Below are positions 9,477 to 19,556 of a DNA stretch of 64,000 bases, piece by piece. Position 1 is the first letter of the stretch. Each line of letters opens with the position of its first letter. Both the position numbers and the translations under genes were made by a program. The DNA lies in assembly GCF_023078835.1 (NCBI RefSeq), contig NZ_CP090898.1, positions 248,001-312,000 of the forward strand, given 5' to 3'. The notes under the pieces were generated by a model that was not told where the DNA came from, made no database searches, and saw only the letters and a list, made by a program, of their open reading frames with translations. The stretch is from Synechococcus sp. NB0720_010. Lineage in GTDB: Bacteria; Cyanobacteriota; Cyanobacteriia; PCC-6307; Cyanobiaceae.

Positions 9477-10781
9477 ATGCACATCGCCGTCGTCGGACTC
9501 AGTCACCGAACGGCCCCGGTTGAGATCCGGGAACGTCTCAGCATTGCTGAGCAGAGCATGGAGGACTCCCTCCAGCGCCTGCGGGCGGACGAACAGGTTC
9601 TTGAGGCCTCGATTCTCAGCACCTGCAATCGGCTCGAGATCTACACCCTGCTTCGCAACCCTGAGCAGGGGGTTTCAGCCGTCGGTAGTTTTCTCAGTCA
9701 GCATTCCGGCCTTGAGCTCTCTGAGCTCATGCCCCACCTCTTTGCCTACCACCACGAGGAGGCCATCGGGCACCTGATGCGTGTCGCGGCTGGCTTGGAT
9801 TCTTTGGTCTTGGGGGAAGGCCAGATCCTGTCCCAGGTCAAAAAGATGTACCGCCTGGGCCAAGAGCATCGCTCGATCGGCCCAATCCTGAACCGCCTGC
9901 TCAACCAAGCCGTCAGCACTGGTAAGCGGGTGCGTTCGGAGACCAACCTGGGGACCGGTGCCGTTTCGATCAGCTCTGCAGCCGTTGAGCTGGCCCAACT
10001 GAAGGTTGGACAAGCCCGTGGGATTGACGATCTCGTTCCCCTCGATCAGGAACAAATTGCGGTGGTTGGCGCCGGTCGGATGGCCCGACTGCTTCTCCAG
10101 CACCTTCAGGCCAAGGGAGCCAGGGGTGTTGTCCTGCTCAACCGAACCGTCTCCCGTGCCGAGGAGATGGCGGCGGACTTCCCCGCTCTGCCGGTGCAAT
10201 GCCGGCCGCTCAGCGATCTCAATCACTGCCTGAGCACCTGTTCCCTTGTGTTCACCAGCACGGGTGCCGATGACCCGATCATTACGGCAGAGCGTTTGGG
10301 GCAATTGAACCGACGCTCCTCCTTGATGTTGGTGGACATCGGCGTGCCACGGAACATCTCAGCGGATGTCTCCGAGCTCAGCGGCATCGCTGCCTATGAC
10401 GTGGACGACCTCCAAGAGGTGGTTGCCCGCAACCAGGAGGCGCGCCGTGAGATTGCCGCTGAAGCAGAGGGCATGCTTCATCAGGAGGGGCAACAGTTCA
10501 TCGAGTGGTGGGATGGTCTAGAGGCGGTCCCCGTGGCCAACAGGCTGCGCACCCAACTCGAGGAGATCCGCGAGCAGGAGCTCCAGAAGGCACTGAGTCG
10601 GATGGGTCCTGACCTCTCCGCCCGCGAGCGCAAGGTTGTCGAGGCCCTGAGCAAAGGGATCATCAACAAAATCCTCCATGGTCCCGTCACGAAACTGAGG
10701 GCTCCCCAGCCCCGTCAGCAGCGGCACCAAGCGATGAAGGTCATCCAGGAGCTGTTCGAATTGGAGGACCTCCAGGGCTAA
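9477..10781 (+). CDS. hemA: Glutamyl-tRNA reductase
   Basis: First committed enzyme of tetrapyrrole synthesis: reduces glutamyl-tRNA to glutamate-1-semialdehyde for chlorophyll, haem, bilins and cobalamin. 434 aa. The N-terminal catalytic domain has GLSHRTAPVEIRE and the catalytic Cys50 in LSTCNRLE. A Rossmann NADPH-binding domain (VVGAGRMARLLLQHL) and the C-terminal dimerisation helices follow. ATG 9477 gives the canonical MHIAVVGLSHRT start; eight upstream codons are open but not typical. Confidence 0.97.
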   Translation: MHIAVVGLSHRTAPVEIRERLSIAEQSMEDSLQRLRADEQVLEASILSTCNRLEIYTLLRNPEQGVSAVGSFLSQHSGLELSELMPHLFAYHHEEAIGHLMRVAAGLDSLVLGEGQILSQVKKMYRLGQEHRSIGPILNRLLNQAVSTGKRVRSETNLGTGAVSISSAAVELAQLKVGQARGIDDLVPLDQEQIAVVGAGRMARLLLQHLQAKGARGVVLLNRTVSRAEEMAADFPALPVQCRPLSDLNHCLSTCSLVFTSTGADDPIITAERLGQLNRRSSLMLVDIGVPRNISADVSELSGIAAYDVDDLQEVVARNQEARREIAAEAEGMLHQEGQQFIEWWDGLEAVPVANRLRTQLEEIREQELQKALSRMGPDLSARERKVVEALSKGIINKILHGPVTKLRAPQPRQQRHQAMKVIQELFELEDLQG

Positions 10782-10917
10782 GCACCCCACCCGGTTTTTA
10801 AGGGATCACGGCTGTTCTGGGAAAAGCCGTACGAATTGCCGCCAATGTGCCCCAAAAGCCGTGGAGCGGCCTCAGTAATCGCTTAACGTCGCCGTGCTTT
10901 TGGCGTAGAGGGAAGCG

Positions 10918-12213
10918 ATGAAGCGCGTTCTGGCGATCATTCTGGGCGGCGGTGCAGGGACCCGCCTTTACCCTCTGACCAAGATGCGGGCCAAGCCCGC
11001 CGTGCCCCTGGCTGGCAAGTATCGACTGATTGATATCCCCATCAGTAACTGCATCAACTCCGACATCAACAAGATGTACGTGTTGACGCAGTTCAACAGC
11101 GCTTCCCTCAACCGCCACCTCACCCAGAGCTACAACCTCTCCTCTGGCTTTGGTCAGGGCTTTGTCGAGGTACTGGCGGCCCAGCAGACCCCTGAGAGCC
11201 CCAGCTGGTTCGAGGGAACAGCGGATGCTGTTCGCAAGTACCAGTGGCTCTTCCAGGAATGGGATGTGGACCACTACCTGATCCTCTCCGGTGACCAGCT
11301 CTACCGGATGGACTACAGCGAGTTCGTCAACCACCACATCGCCACCGGCGCCGACATCAGCATCGGTGCTCTGCCGGTGGATGCCCCGCAGGCCGAAGCC
11401 TTCGGCTTGATGCACACCGACGAGAAAGGAAAGATTCGCGAGTTCCGCGAGAAGCCCAAGGGTGATGCCCTGAAGGAGATGTGGGTCGACACCTCCCGTC
11501 TGGGGCTCTCCCCAGAGGAAGCCGAGAAGCGCCCCTATCTCGCATCGATGGGGATCTATGTCTTCAGCCGCGAGACCCTGTTCGATTTGCTGGCGAAGAA
11601 CCCCAGCGCCACGGACTTTGGCAAGGAGCTGATCCCTGCCTCCTTGGAGCGGGGTGACCACATCCAGAGCTACCTCTTCGATGACTATTGGGAAGACATC
11701 GGAACGATCGGTGCCTTCTATGAGGCCAACCTGGCCCTGACCGATCAGCCCAACCCGGCCTTCTCGTTCTACGAGGAGTCCTTCCCGATCTACACGCGTC
11801 CCCGTTACCTGCCCCCCAGCAAGTTGCTGGACTCCCAGGTGACCCAATCCATCATTGGTGAGGGTTCAATCCTCAAGGCCTGCAGCATCCACCACTGCGT
11901 CCTGGGTGTTCGCAGCCGCGTTGAAGAAGACGCTGTTCTTCAGGACACCCTGGTGATGGGCAACGACTTTTTTGAGTCATCCGCCGAACGCAATGCTCTG
12001 CGTCACCGCGGCGGAACTCCTGTCGGCGTCGGTCGCGGCACAACGGTTAAGCGCGCGATCCTCGACAAGAACGCTCGCATCGGAGACAACGTCACCATCG
12101 TCAACAAGGACAACGTCGAAGAAGCCGATCGTCCTGAACTGGGCTTCTACATCCGTAACGGCATCGTCGTCGTGGTCAAGAACGCGAGCATCCCCGACAA
12201 CACCGTCATTTGA
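10918..12213 (+). CDS. glgC: Glucose-1-phosphate adenylyltransferase
   Basis: ADP-glucose pyrophosphorylase, the regulated first step of glycogen synthesis. 431 aa. The N-terminal nucleotidyltransferase domain has [12 protein letters not shown] near residue 9 and [19 protein letters not shown]. The C-terminal left-handed beta-helix carries the allosteric site, including GIVVVVKNA near the end, typical of the 3-phosphoglycerate-activated plant and cyanobacterial enzymes. A strong terminator follows, so it appears to be monocistronic. Confidence 0.97.
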   Translation: MKRVLAIILGGGAGTRLYPLTKMRAKPAVPLAGKYRLIDIPISNCINSDINKMYVLTQFNSASLNRHLTQSYNLSSGFGQGFVEVLAAQQTPESPSWFEGTADAVRKYQWLFQEWDVDHYLILSGDQLYRMDYSEFVNHHIATGADISIGALPVDAPQAEAFGLMHTDEKGKIREFREKPKGDALKEMWVDTSRLGLSPEEAEKRPYLASMGIYVFSRETLFDLLAKNPSATDFGKELIPASLERGDHIQSYLFDDYWEDIGTIGAFYEANLALTDQPNPAFSFYEESFPIYTRPRYLPPSKLLDSQVTQSIIGEGSILKACSIHHCVLGVRSRVEEDAVLQDTLVMGNDFFESSAERNALRHRGGTPVGVGRGTTVKRAILDKNARIGDNVTIVNKDNVEEADRPELGFYIRNGIVVVVKNASIPDNTVI

Positions 12214-12235
12214 TCGCCCAAGACGATTGAGTACC

Positions 12236-12271
12236 AAACCCTCTCTGCCTTTGCAGAGAGGGTTTTTTTTT
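12236..12271 (+). terminator. Intrinsic terminator after glgC
   Basis: Hairpin AACCCTCTCTGC / GCAGAGAGGGTT with a short loop followed by a run of about nine T. Confidence 0.93.
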
Positions 12272-12368
12272 GTTGGCAACTCAACCTGTTTCAGTGTTCG
12301 CCAACAACGGTTCACGCCGCTGAAAGACGCCGCCACACTGGTGACATTGGATCCATCTTCAAAGCTCC

Positions 12369-13784
12369 ATGGACAAGGCCCATTTCGGCTTGATCGGTCT
12401 CGGTGTGATGGGCGAGAACCTGGTGCTCAACGCTGAGCGCAATGGCTTCTCCAGCGTGGTCTACAACCGCACCTATGCCAAGACAGAGGAGTTCCTCTCT
12501 GGGATGGGCGCCGGCAAGAACATCGTTGGCTCCACGAGCCTGGAGGACTTTGTCAGCAAGCTTCAGCATCCGCGCCGGATCCTGATGATGGTCAAGGCCG
12601 GTCCCGCTGTGGATGCGGTGATCAAAGACATCTCGCCCTACCTCGAAGCAGGCGACCTGCTGATCGATGGTGGGAACTCGGAGTACCACGACACCGAACG
12701 TCGTGTGGCTGAGCTCGAGAGCAAGAGCTTTGGCTTTATCGGGATGGGGGTCTCAGGCGGGGCCAAGGGAGCCCTCGAGGGGCCGAGCATGATGCCCGGC
12801 GGCACCAAGGCCTCCTACGACGCGATTGAGAGCCTCGTCTGCAAGATGGCGGCCCAGGTGGAGGACGGACCCTGTGTCACCTACATCGGTCCTGGGGGCT
12901 CTGGCCACTTCGTCAAGACCGTCCACAACGGCATTGAGTACGGCATTGAGCAGATCCTGGCCGAGGCCTACGACCTGCTCAAGCGGGTTGGGGGCCTCAG
13001 CGGCACACAGATGGCCGACATCTTTGGCCACTGGAACAGCACAGAGGAGTTGGCGTCCTATCTCGTTGAAATCACCGAGATCTGCCTGCGGACCAAGGAC
13101 CCCGCCGATGGCAGCGACCTTGTGGAGAAGATCGTCGATCAGGCGGGCCAAAAGGGCACGGGTCTTTGGACCGTGGTGAGTGCCCTGCAGATGGGGGCAC
13201 CGGTGCCCACCATCTACGCCGCCCTCAACGGCCGCGTGATGAGCTCGATCAAGCCCCAGCGCCAGAACGCCGAGGCGATCCTCCATGGCCCCGCGGTCCA
13301 ATCCTTTGAGCTCTGCGGCAACGACGGGACTGGTCCGCTGATGGATGCCGTCGTCCTGGCCTGCATGGCGAGCTATGCCCAAGGCATGGAGCTTTTGCGC
13401 ATTGCCTCAGCTGAGCATGACTACAACCTGAACATGCCCTCCATCGCCCAGATCTGGAAGGGGGGCTGCATCATCCGCGCGCGCCTGCTCAAGCGCATTC
13501 AGGACGCCTTCAATGCCAACCCGCAGCTGGTCAATCTCTTGATCGACCCTTGGTTCGCCGAGCAGGTGAATCGTCGCCTGCCGGGCCTCGCCAAGGTCGT
13601 TGCCGGCGCTGCGGAGGCGGGGATCCCTGTCCCCTGCCTGAGCAGCACCCTCGACTACATCAACAGCTACCGCACCGCCCGCCTGCCGCAAAACCTCGTG
13701 CAGGCCATGCGCGATTGCTTCGGCTCCCACACCTACCAGCGGGTCGACCAAGAGGGGACCTTCCACACCGAGTGGCTCGATTGA
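12369..13784 (+). CDS. gnd: 6-phosphogluconate dehydrogenase, decarboxylating
   Basis: Oxidative pentose phosphate enzyme converting 6-phosphogluconate to ribulose 5-phosphate with NADPH production. 471 aa, full length. Rossmann motif GLIGLGVMGENL at residue 7, substrate motifs GMGVSGGAKGALEGPSMMPG near 125 and HNGIEYG near 186, and the C-terminal tail HTYQRVDQEGTFH. It is followed after 13 bases by pgl, the preceding step in the same pathway. Confidence 0.97.
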   Translation: MDKAHFGLIGLGVMGENLVLNAERNGFSSVVYNRTYAKTEEFLSGMGAGKNIVGSTSLEDFVSKLQHPRRILMMVKAGPAVDAVIKDISPYLEAGDLLIDGGNSEYHDTERRVAELESKSFGFIGMGVSGGAKGALEGPSMMPGGTKASYDAIESLVCKMAAQVEDGPCVTYIGPGGSGHFVKTVHNGIEYGIEQILAEAYDLLKRVGGLSGTQMADIFGHWNSTEELASYLVEITEICLRTKDPADGSDLVEKIVDQAGQKGTGLWTVVSALQMGAPVPTIYAALNGRVMSSIKPQRQNAEAILHGPAVQSFELCGNDGTGPLMDAVVLACMASYAQGMELLRIASAEHDYNLNMPSIAQIWKGGCIIRARLLKRIQDAFNANPQLVNLLIDPWFAEQVNRRLPGLAKVVAGAAEAGIPVPCLSSTLDYINSYRTARLPQNLVQAMRDCFGSHTYQRVDQEGTFHTEWLD

Positions 13785-13797
13785 GAGGCAACCGTCC

Positions 13798-14523
13798 ATG
13801 ACGAGCTACCGCATTGAACGGGCAAGCGACGGCCACGCCCTGGCCCGCCTCGCTGCCCAGACCATTGCTTCCCATCTGGATCTAGCCCTCGACCAACGGG
13901 ATCGGGCCCAATTGGCTCTCTCCGGTGGGAGTACCCCAGCGGTGGCCTACGGCCTACTGGGTCAGGAACACCTTCCCTGGGAGAGGGTGGATGTGTTCCT
14001 CGGCGATGAACGTTGGGTCGATTCCGAGGATGCCTCCAGCAACGCCCGCATGCTTCGGCAGACCCTGCTGAAGGAGGGGCCCGGCCGCAAGGCCGCCTTC
14101 CATCCGGTGCCGACGGTGAGCCTGCCGACCCCAGAGGAGAGTGCCGCCGCATTCGCGTCGGCCATCCAGAGGGTCTGTCCTGGTGAGCCGCCGATCTTTG
14201 ATCTGATGGTTCTCGGCTTGGGTGAGGACGGCCATACGGCCTCCCTGTTCCCCGGCACCGAGGCGCCGACCATCACCGACCGTTGGACCACGGTCGGTCG
14301 CGGTAAGGGACTTGAGCGCATCACCTTGACCGCACCTGTGTTGAGTGCGGCCCGCCAGGTGATCTTTCTGGTGAGTGGATCAGGGAAGGTGCAGGCCCTC
14401 AGCCGCCTGCTGGATCCGAGTGAATCACCCGATCGGACCCCCGCCAAGTTGGTCACTCCCCGCAATGAGGTTCTTGTCCTGGCGGATGAGGCCGCGCTCG
14501 CGGGTCTGACTGCGGCAGGCTGA
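13798..14523 (+). CDS. pgl: 6-phosphogluconolactonase
   Basis: Hydrolyses 6-phosphogluconolactone to 6-phosphogluconate. 241 aa with SGGSTPAVAYGLL near residue 41, DERWV near 65 and GLGEDGHTASLFPG near 140, which holds the catalytic residues of the SOL/DevB family. ATG 13798 lies 13 bases after gnd, and the next gene starts five bases after its stop, so it is in the middle of an operon. Confidence 0.95.
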   Translation: MTSYRIERASDGHALARLAAQTIASHLDLALDQRDRAQLALSGGSTPAVAYGLLGQEHLPWERVDVFLGDERWVDSEDASSNARMLRQTLLKEGPGRKAAFHPVPTVSLPTPEESAAAFASAIQRVCPGEPPIFDLMVLGLGEDGHTASLFPGTEAPTITDRWTTVGRGKGLERITLTAPVLSAARQVIFLVSGSGKVQALSRLLDPSESPDRTPAKLVTPRNEVLVLADEAALAGLTAAG

Positions 14524-14528
14524 CGCCG

Positions 14529-15098
14529 TTGCTTTGGATCGCATCCATGCTTGCGCCACTGGTCCTGGCACAGGGAGCTGATTTCCCTGGATGGCACACC
14601 CTCAACGACACGATCATGGGGGGACGCAGCCAGGGTCAGTGTCACTCCACCGCGTCTGGCTTGCTGATGGAGGCCGTCGTTGAACCCGAGGGCGGCGGCT
14701 TTGTGAGCTGCCGCTCAGCGGTGCTGGATCCACCGCTGGATCTCTCCTCCTACGGAGCCCTCGAGCTCGAACTCGATGGCGATGGTCGCCGCTACAAGCT
14801 GGCCCTGGCCAGCCGTGATGGGGTGGCCGGCCTCACGGAACTGATCCCAGGTGGATTGCGTTGGGTGGCGGAGTTCTCCACCCGGCCAAACGGCACCTCT
14901 GTGGTGACGATTCCCTTTAGTCGTCTCACCCCCAGCGTTCGGGCCACCCCCGTTGGCCTGCCCCTGCGCTTTGATCCCGCACGGGTGACCAGAATTCAGA
15001 TCTTGCATTCCAAATTTGGAGACATGGGCGGCCGTAATCCCGGCTTCCGGCCCGGTGCCCTGCGCTTGCTGCTCCGCTCGATCCGAGCCGTGGCCTGA
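14529..15098 (+). CDS. CIA30-domain protein
   Basis: 189-aa protein of the complex I intermediate-associated protein 30 (CIA30) family. The beta-sandwich pattern is clear: NDTIMGGRSQG near residue 26, LELELDGDGRRYKLAL in the middle and SKFGDMGGRNPGFRPG near the end. A short hydrophobic N-terminus (LWIASMLAPLVLA) may be a signal peptide. The cyanobacterial role is unknown. TTG 14529 is used; ATG 14547 is an alternative. It follows pgl by five bases. Confidence 0.75.
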   Translation: MLWIASMLAPLVLAQGADFPGWHTLNDTIMGGRSQGQCHSTASGLLMEAVVEPEGGGFVSCRSAVLDPPLDLSSYGALELELDGDGRRYKLALASRDGVAGLTELIPGGLRWVAEFSTRPNGTSVVTIPFSRLTPSVRATPVGLPLRFDPARVTRIQILHSKFGDMGGRNPGFRPGALRLLLRSIRAVA

Positions 15099-15100
15099 CT

Positions 15101-15484
15101 GTGGACCTCGAACCCCTCCTGAGCGAATTGGCCAAGGCCGCCGATGTCTGCCTGAAGCCCTATCGCCATGCCCTGCGTTTCAGTGGCGAACCGCCCTCCA
15201 CCGTCGGGGACTGCAGTGATTGCTGTCTCTTGATCGAAGCGCGCGACACCGATGGGGTTCGCCACCCGGATCGCGATCTCGAGCTGGAGATCTACCGCAG
15301 CGGCGACGAACTAAACCTGATGCTCAGCATGGTGGCCGATGAGCAGGCACCCATGCTTTGGCATGGCAGCCATCCCGTCTGGATGCAAGCGAACTCAGGG
15401 GAGCGCTGCGAACGCCCCAGCGCCGGCGCCCCCCTTGAAGCCCTCTGCAGGCGAATTCGCGCCTTGCTTGCTGGCGAGGCCTAG
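15101..15484 (+). CDS. Conserved hypothetical protein
   Basis: 127-aa soluble protein starting at GTG 15101, two bases after the CIA30 stop and so probably cotranscribed. I do not recognise a named domain. It is acidic and cysteine-bearing, with a [14 protein letters not shown] segment near residue 35 and a C-terminal helix ([16 protein letters not shown]). The stop overlaps the convergent ilvD stop by four bases. Confidence 0.65.
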   Translation: MDLEPLLSELAKAADVCLKPYRHALRFSGEPPSTVGDCSDCCLLIEARDTDGVRHPDRDLELEIYRSGDELNLMLSMVADEQAPMLWHGSHPVWMQANSGERCERPSAGAPLEALCRRIRALLAGEA

Positions 15485-17157
15485 AGGTCAGGCTGGTCGG
15501 TCACAGCACCTTTGCTGCTGGAGCTCACCAGCCGGGCGTACTTACCCAAAACACCGGTCCGGTACCTCGGCTCAGGCTTGCTCCAGGCGGCCCGGCGGGC
15601 GGCCAGTTCGGCGTCATCAACATTGAGTTGGATCAGCAGTTGGCTGGCATCAACGGTGATGCTGTCGCCTTCCTGGACCAGACCGATGGTTCCGCCCACG
15701 GCCGCCTCGGGCGCCACATGGCCGACCACCAGTCCAAACGAGCCCCCGGAGAAGCGTCCATCGGTGATCAGGGCCACGGAATCCAGTAAGCCCTGGCCCA
15801 CGATCGCGGCGGTGGGGCTGAGCATCTCGCGCATGCCGGGGCCACCCACGGGACCCTCCTGGCGCACCACCACCACGTCGCCTGGGTTGATCTGCTTATC
15901 GAGGATGGCGGCCAGGCAGGTTTCCTCGCTTTCAAACACGCGGGCGGGGCCGGTGATCACGGGATTCTTCACCCCACTGATCTTGGCCACGGCACCCTCT
16001 TCGGCCAGGTTGCCCTTGAGGATTGCGAGGTGCCCCTTGGCATAGAGCGGATTGCTCAGCGGCCGGATCACGTCTTGGCCGGCTGGGGGCACCGCGGGAA
16101 CATCGGCGAGCACCTGTTTGAGTGTCTTGCCCTCGATCGTTTTGCAATCGCCGTGGAGCAGGCCGGCATCCATCAGCAGCTTCATCACCTGGGGGATGCC
16201 ACCGGCCTGATGCAGGTCCACGGTCACGTAGCGGCCGCTGGGCTTGAGGTCGCAGATCACAGGCACCCGCTGGCGGATGGTCTCGAAGTCATCGATCGAG
16301 AGATCAACACCAGCGGTGCGGGCCACGGCCAGCAGGTGCAGCACCGAGTTGGTGGAGCCGCCCACGGCCATGATCACGCTGATGGCGTTTTCAAAGGCCT
16401 CGCGGGTCATCAGATCGCGGGGAAGGATGTTGGCCTTGATCGCCTCAGCCAGCACCTCCGCGCTGCGGGCAGCGCTATCGGCTTTTTCAGGATCTTCGGC
16501 AGCCATCGTGGAGCTGTAGGGCAGGCTCAGGCCCATGGTTTCGAAGGCCGCACTCATCGTGTTGGCGGTGAACATGCCGCCGCAACTGCCGGCGCCAGGG
16601 CAGGCGTTCTTCTCAATGGCCGTGAGCTCCTGCTCGTCGATCCGTCCACCGCTGAACTGACCCACCGCCTCAAAGGCACTCACAACGGTGAGGTCACAGG
16701 CGCCGAGCTTTCCGGGTTTGATCGTGCCGCCGTAGACAAAGATCGAGGGGATATTCATCCGCGCCATGGCCAGCATGGCCCCAGGCATGTTTTTGTCGCA
16801 GCCGCCGATGGCGAGCAGCGCATCCATGCTCTGACCGTTCACAGCTGTCTCGATTGAATCCGCGATCACCTCGCGGCTCACCAGGGAATACTTCATCCCT
16901 TCGGTGCCCATCGAGATGCCATCACTCACGGTGATGGTCCCGAACATCTGGGGCATGGCACCCGCCGCGTGAGCCGCATCCTCAGCCCGGCGGGCCAGAT
17001 CGTTGAGGCCCAGGTTGCAGGGCGTGATCGTGCTGTAGCCGTTGGCGATGCCGATGATCGGTTTGTTGAAGTCAGCGTCTCCAAAACCGACAGCCCGCAA
17101 CATGGCGCGGTTGGGGGAGCGCTGAATGCCCTGGGTGATCGCGGCGGAGCGAAGCAT
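15481..17157 (-). CDS. ilvD: Dihydroxy-acid dehydratase
   Basis: Branched-chain amino acid synthesis: dehydrates 2,3-dihydroxy-isovalerate and its homologue. 558 aa. Cluster and metal motifs are visible: CDKNMPG near residue 119, [16 protein letters not shown] near 190, and [11 protein letters not shown] and GRFSGGS in the C-terminal half. Synthesised from the ATG at 17157. Transcribed convergently with the preceding operon. Confidence 0.97.
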   Translation of the reverse strand: MLRSAAITQGIQRSPNRAMLRAVGFGDADFNKPIIGIANGYSTITPCNLGLNDLARRAEDAAHAAGAMPQMFGTITVSDGISMGTEGMKYSLVSREVIADSIETAVNGQSMDALLAIGGCDKNMPGAMLAMARMNIPSIFVYGGTIKPGKLGACDLTVVSAFEAVGQFSGGRIDEQELTAIEKNACPGAGSCGGMFTANTMSAAFETMGLSLPYSSTMAAEDPEKADSAARSAEVLAEAIKANILPRDLMTREAFENAISVIMAVGGSTNSVLHLLAVARTAGVDLSIDDFETIRQRVPVICDLKPSGRYVTVDLHQAGGIPQVMKLLMDAGLLHGDCKTIEGKTLKQVLADVPAVPPAGQDVIRPLSNPLYAKGHLAILKGNLAEEGAVAKISGVKNPVITGPARVFESEETCLAAILDKQINPGDVVVVRQEGPVGGPGMREMLSPTAAIVGQGLLDSVALITDGRFSGGSFGLVVGHVAPEAAVGGTIGLVQEGDSITVDASQLLIQLNVDDAELAARRAAWSKPEPRYRTGVLGKYARLVSSSSKGAVTDQPDL

Positions 17158-17199
17158 GGCTGCGGGGTTGTCTTCCCAGCAACCTACCGAGGAGCCCTG

Positions 17200-17496
17200 T
17201 CAGCTCTGGGGGCTCAGCCCCTCGAGCTGCCTACGAACGTCTTCGATCGCTTGGTTGAGCTCTTGAACCTTGTCCTGAAGTTCAACCTCTCGGACCACCG
17301 GGCGGTCGCTATTGGGGTCAAAGGCTTGATCGTCGTGATCGGCCAGCCGACTTAGGCGCAGGCTTCGCTGTTGCCGGGTGTTTTGCTGGCGCCGCTCAGC
17401 CTCGGAATACAGCCACCAGGCAAAGCCAGCGGCACCGATCACAGCACCAACCAAGAGGGTGCTCAGAGAACCTGAACCGCCGTCTCGGTTGGACAT
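17200..17496 (-). CDS. Small membrane protein with coiled coil, hypothetical
   Basis: 98 aa. One transmembrane helix near residues 11-29 (STLLVGAVIGAAGFAWWLY), then a basic stretch and a C-terminal coiled coil (VELQDKVQELNQAIEDVRRQ). No named family recognised. It sits between upp and ilvD on the same strand with short gaps and may be cotranscribed with them. Confidence 0.6.
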   Translation of the reverse strand: MSNRDGGSGSLSTLLVGAVIGAAGFAWWLYSEAERRQQNTRQQRSLRLSRLADHDDQAFDPNSDRPVVREVELQDKVQELNQAIEDVRRQLEGLSPQS

Positions 17497-17521
17497 CGCG
17501 TGGACCTTCTTTGAAGTTGCC

Positions 17522-18193
17522 TCAGCCTACGAAGCCTGACTGCGGCCTGCCATACAGACGGTCACCAGCGTCACCTAAGCCAGGAACGATGCGCTGCTGA
17601 TCGTCCAACTCGGCGTCGATACAGCCGGTGTAGATGGTCAGATCGCTGTAGCGCTCACCGAGGGTTTTCAACCCGGGACTGGCGGCAAGTGTGGAGATCA
17701 CCCGCACCCGTTGGCCAGTCACCCCCTTGGTCTCCAGCTGTTCGAGCACGTTCAGGAGCGTTCCAGCAGTGGCCACCATGGGTTCAAAGACCAGCACCCC
17801 TGCATTGGCGGGGATGGTCTCCGGAAGACCGTTGAAGTAACACCGGCAGCGACCGCTGGCCTCATCCCGTTGCAGGCTCATGTGGGCGACGGCAGCGCTA
17901 GGGATCACCGACTTGGCTCCGTCCCATAGCCCCAATCCAGCTCGGAGGATCGGCACAGCCAGTACCGGAATCGATCCGTCAACGATGGTCCCTTCCGTCT
18001 GGGCGAGTGGTGTCTGCACCTGCACCCGCTGGTAAGGAATCCAGTCCCGCATGGCCTCATAGGTCAACCATCGACCCAGTTCGGCCATCGCCGTTGCAAA
18101 GAGGGGCTGAGGGGTCTCTCGATCCCGCAACACGGTCAACCAATGGCCAATGAGGGGATGGGGAGGGACCACCACCCGAAGGGTCTTGCTCAT
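17522..18193 (-). CDS. upp: Uracil phosphoribosyltransferase
   Basis: Pyrimidine salvage: uracil plus PRPP to UMP. 223 aa from ATG 18193 (MSKTLRVVVPPHPLIGHWL); nine more upstream codons are open but unlike the family. The PRPP loop is EPMVATAGTLLN near residue 140, and VPILRAGLGL near 82 is the uracil-side signature. It is divergent from the pentapeptide-repeat gene, with 55 bp between the starts. Confidence 0.93.
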   Translation of the reverse strand: MSKTLRVVVPPHPLIGHWLTVLRDRETPQPLFATAMAELGRWLTYEAMRDWIPYQRVQVQTPLAQTEGTIVDGSIPVLAVPILRAGLGLWDGAKSVIPSAAVAHMSLQRDEASGRCRCYFNGLPETIPANAGVLVFEPMVATAGTLLNVLEQLETKGVTGQRVRVISTLAASPGLKTLGERYSDLTIYTGCIDAELDDQQRIVPGLGDAGDRLYGRPQSGFVG

Positions 18194-18248
18194 CGGTCGC
18201 GCTCCGGTATCCGCCTGCAATAACTTGAGCGCCCAAGTTAAAGCTGCA

Positions 18249-18785
18249 GTGCGGAACCTCGTTGCGCTCGTTCAGTTGCTCGTGGCCCGCTCACTGAGCG
18301 CGCTCGCCCTCGGCGTTGTTCTGCTGCTGGCCTCTGTTCTTCCAGTGGCCTCCCCGGCCTTGGCGATTACCGCCCCCGAACTACGTGGTCAGCGCAGCGC
18401 TCAGGACCTGCAACCGGACATGCACGGCCGAAACCTTCAGCAGCAGGAGTTTCTAAAGGCCTCCATGGAGGGGTTTGACCTCAGTGAGACCGACCTGCGC
18501 GGGGCCGTGTTCAACACCGCCAATCTGCAAAACGCCAACCTCTCGGCGGCTGATCTCGAGGATGCCGTGGCCTTCGCCACCCGCTTTGACAACGCTGACC
18601 TCAGCGGTGCGGTCTTTCGCAACGCGATGCTGATGAACAGCAAGTTCACCGGCGCGGTCATCGAAGGCACGGACTTCACCGACGCGGTTCTGGACCTGCC
18701 GCAGCAGAAGGCCCTTTGTGCCCGGGCCAGCGGCGTCAATCAACGTACGGGTGCCGATACCCGCGAAAGCCTGGCCTGCCGTTAA
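18249..18785 (+). CDS. Pentapeptide-repeat protein, probably thylakoid lumenal
   Basis: 178 aa from GTG 18249 (VRNLVALVQLLVARSLSALA); an earlier in-frame start would overlap upp. A hydrophobic signal segment ends in PALAIT. At least ten A(D/N)LXX-type pentapeptides follow (ETDLRGAVFNTANLQNANLS and onward), which fold as a right-handed quadrilateral helix. A C-terminal segment has two cysteines (ALCARAS and LACR), as in the lumenal pentapeptide proteins of cyanobacteria and chloroplasts. Function unknown. Confidence 0.8.
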   Translation: MRNLVALVQLLVARSLSALALGVVLLLASVLPVASPALAITAPELRGQRSAQDLQPDMHGRNLQQQEFLKASMEGFDLSETDLRGAVFNTANLQNANLSAADLEDAVAFATRFDNADLSGAVFRNAMLMNSKFTGAVIEGTDFTDAVLDLPQQKALCARASGVNQRTGADTRESLACR

Positions 18786-18804
18786 TCAGCGCTTAGGCTC
18801 AGTG

Positions 18805-18935
18805 CTCCGGTTCTTCGGGGGATCAGCCCGAGGAGGAAACGGGGAAAGTCCGGTGTAATTCCGGCGCTGTCCCGCAGCTGTGAAGAGTCCTGTCCCTAGG
18901 GCTCCAGTCAGAACGCCCGCCGGTTCACTCCCATA
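18805..18935 (+). promoter_or_regulatory. Cobalamin riboswitch upstream of hupE-cobW
   Basis: Core elements of the B12 aptamer occur in order: the GGGGAAAGTCCGGTG segment, AATTCCGGCGCTGTCCCGC, CTGTGAAGAGTCC, then the B12 box AGTCAGAACGCCC at 18906-18918. It ends about 30 bases before the hupE start. In this class adenosylcobalamin binding represses downstream expression, which fits a cobalt-import gene. Confidence 0.92.
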
Positions 18936-18963
18936 AATCACCTGGCGCGGACCAGTCCTATTG

Positions 18964-19554
18964 ATGTTCAAGCGTTTCGGGGCCCCTGCGCTCCTGCTGG
19001 CTTCCCTCTCTGTCGCGCCAGCTCTGGCCCATCACCCGATGGAGTCCATGGCGCTGGTTCCCTCACCGGTGAGTGGATTGATCAGTGGTCTGGCCCACCC
19101 GCTGCTGGGGCCTGACCATCTGCTCTTTCTGATTGCCCTGGCCCTGGTCGGCTTTCAACGCTCCATGCGTTGGACCATGGCGTTGCTGCTCGTGGGCCTC
19201 AGCGCCACGGCACTGGGTCTTTGGTTGCCCGGTCTGCCTGGCGCCGAGGCACTGGTCTCCCTCTCCCTGGTGGTCGAGGGCCTCGTGATCGTGGGCCGTC
19301 TTCCTGCCCTCAGCTTGATTCCCGCCTTCGCTCTGCACGGTTATGTGCTCAGCGCCTCGGTGATTGGCTGGGAGTCCACCCCCATTGCCTTCTACCTGCT
19401 GGGTTTGTTGCTCAGCCAAGGCGCTCTGTTGACACTCTCTCTCGTTGGCCTGCGTCGCTTCAGCCAGGGGCTCCCGTTGAGTCAGAAACAGCTCCTCGCC
19501 GGTGTGATGGTTGGCATCGGCGCCGCCTTCACCTGGACCGCGCTCGTCGCCTGA
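18964..19554 (+). CDS. hupE: HupE/UreJ-family metal (probable cobalt) transporter
   Basis: Small polytopic membrane protein, 196 aa. It has a cleavable-looking signal peptide ending in APALAHH, then the family signature HPLLGPDHLLFLIALALVGF and about six membrane helices. HupE/UreJ proteins move nickel or cobalt. The cobalamin riboswitch upstream and the CobW gene two bases downstream point to cobalt for vitamin B12 synthesis (inference). ATG 18964 is used rather than the TTG one codon earlier. Confidence 0.87.
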   Translation: MFKRFGAPALLLASLSVAPALAHHPMESMALVPSPVSGLISGLAHPLLGPDHLLFLIALALVGFQRSMRWTMALLLVGLSATALGLWLPGLPGAEALVSLSLVVEGLVIVGRLPALSLIPAFALHGYVLSASVIGWESTPIAFYLLGLLLSQGALLTLSLVGLRRFSQGLPLSQKQLLAGVMVGIGAAFTWTALVA

Positions 19555-19556
19555 CC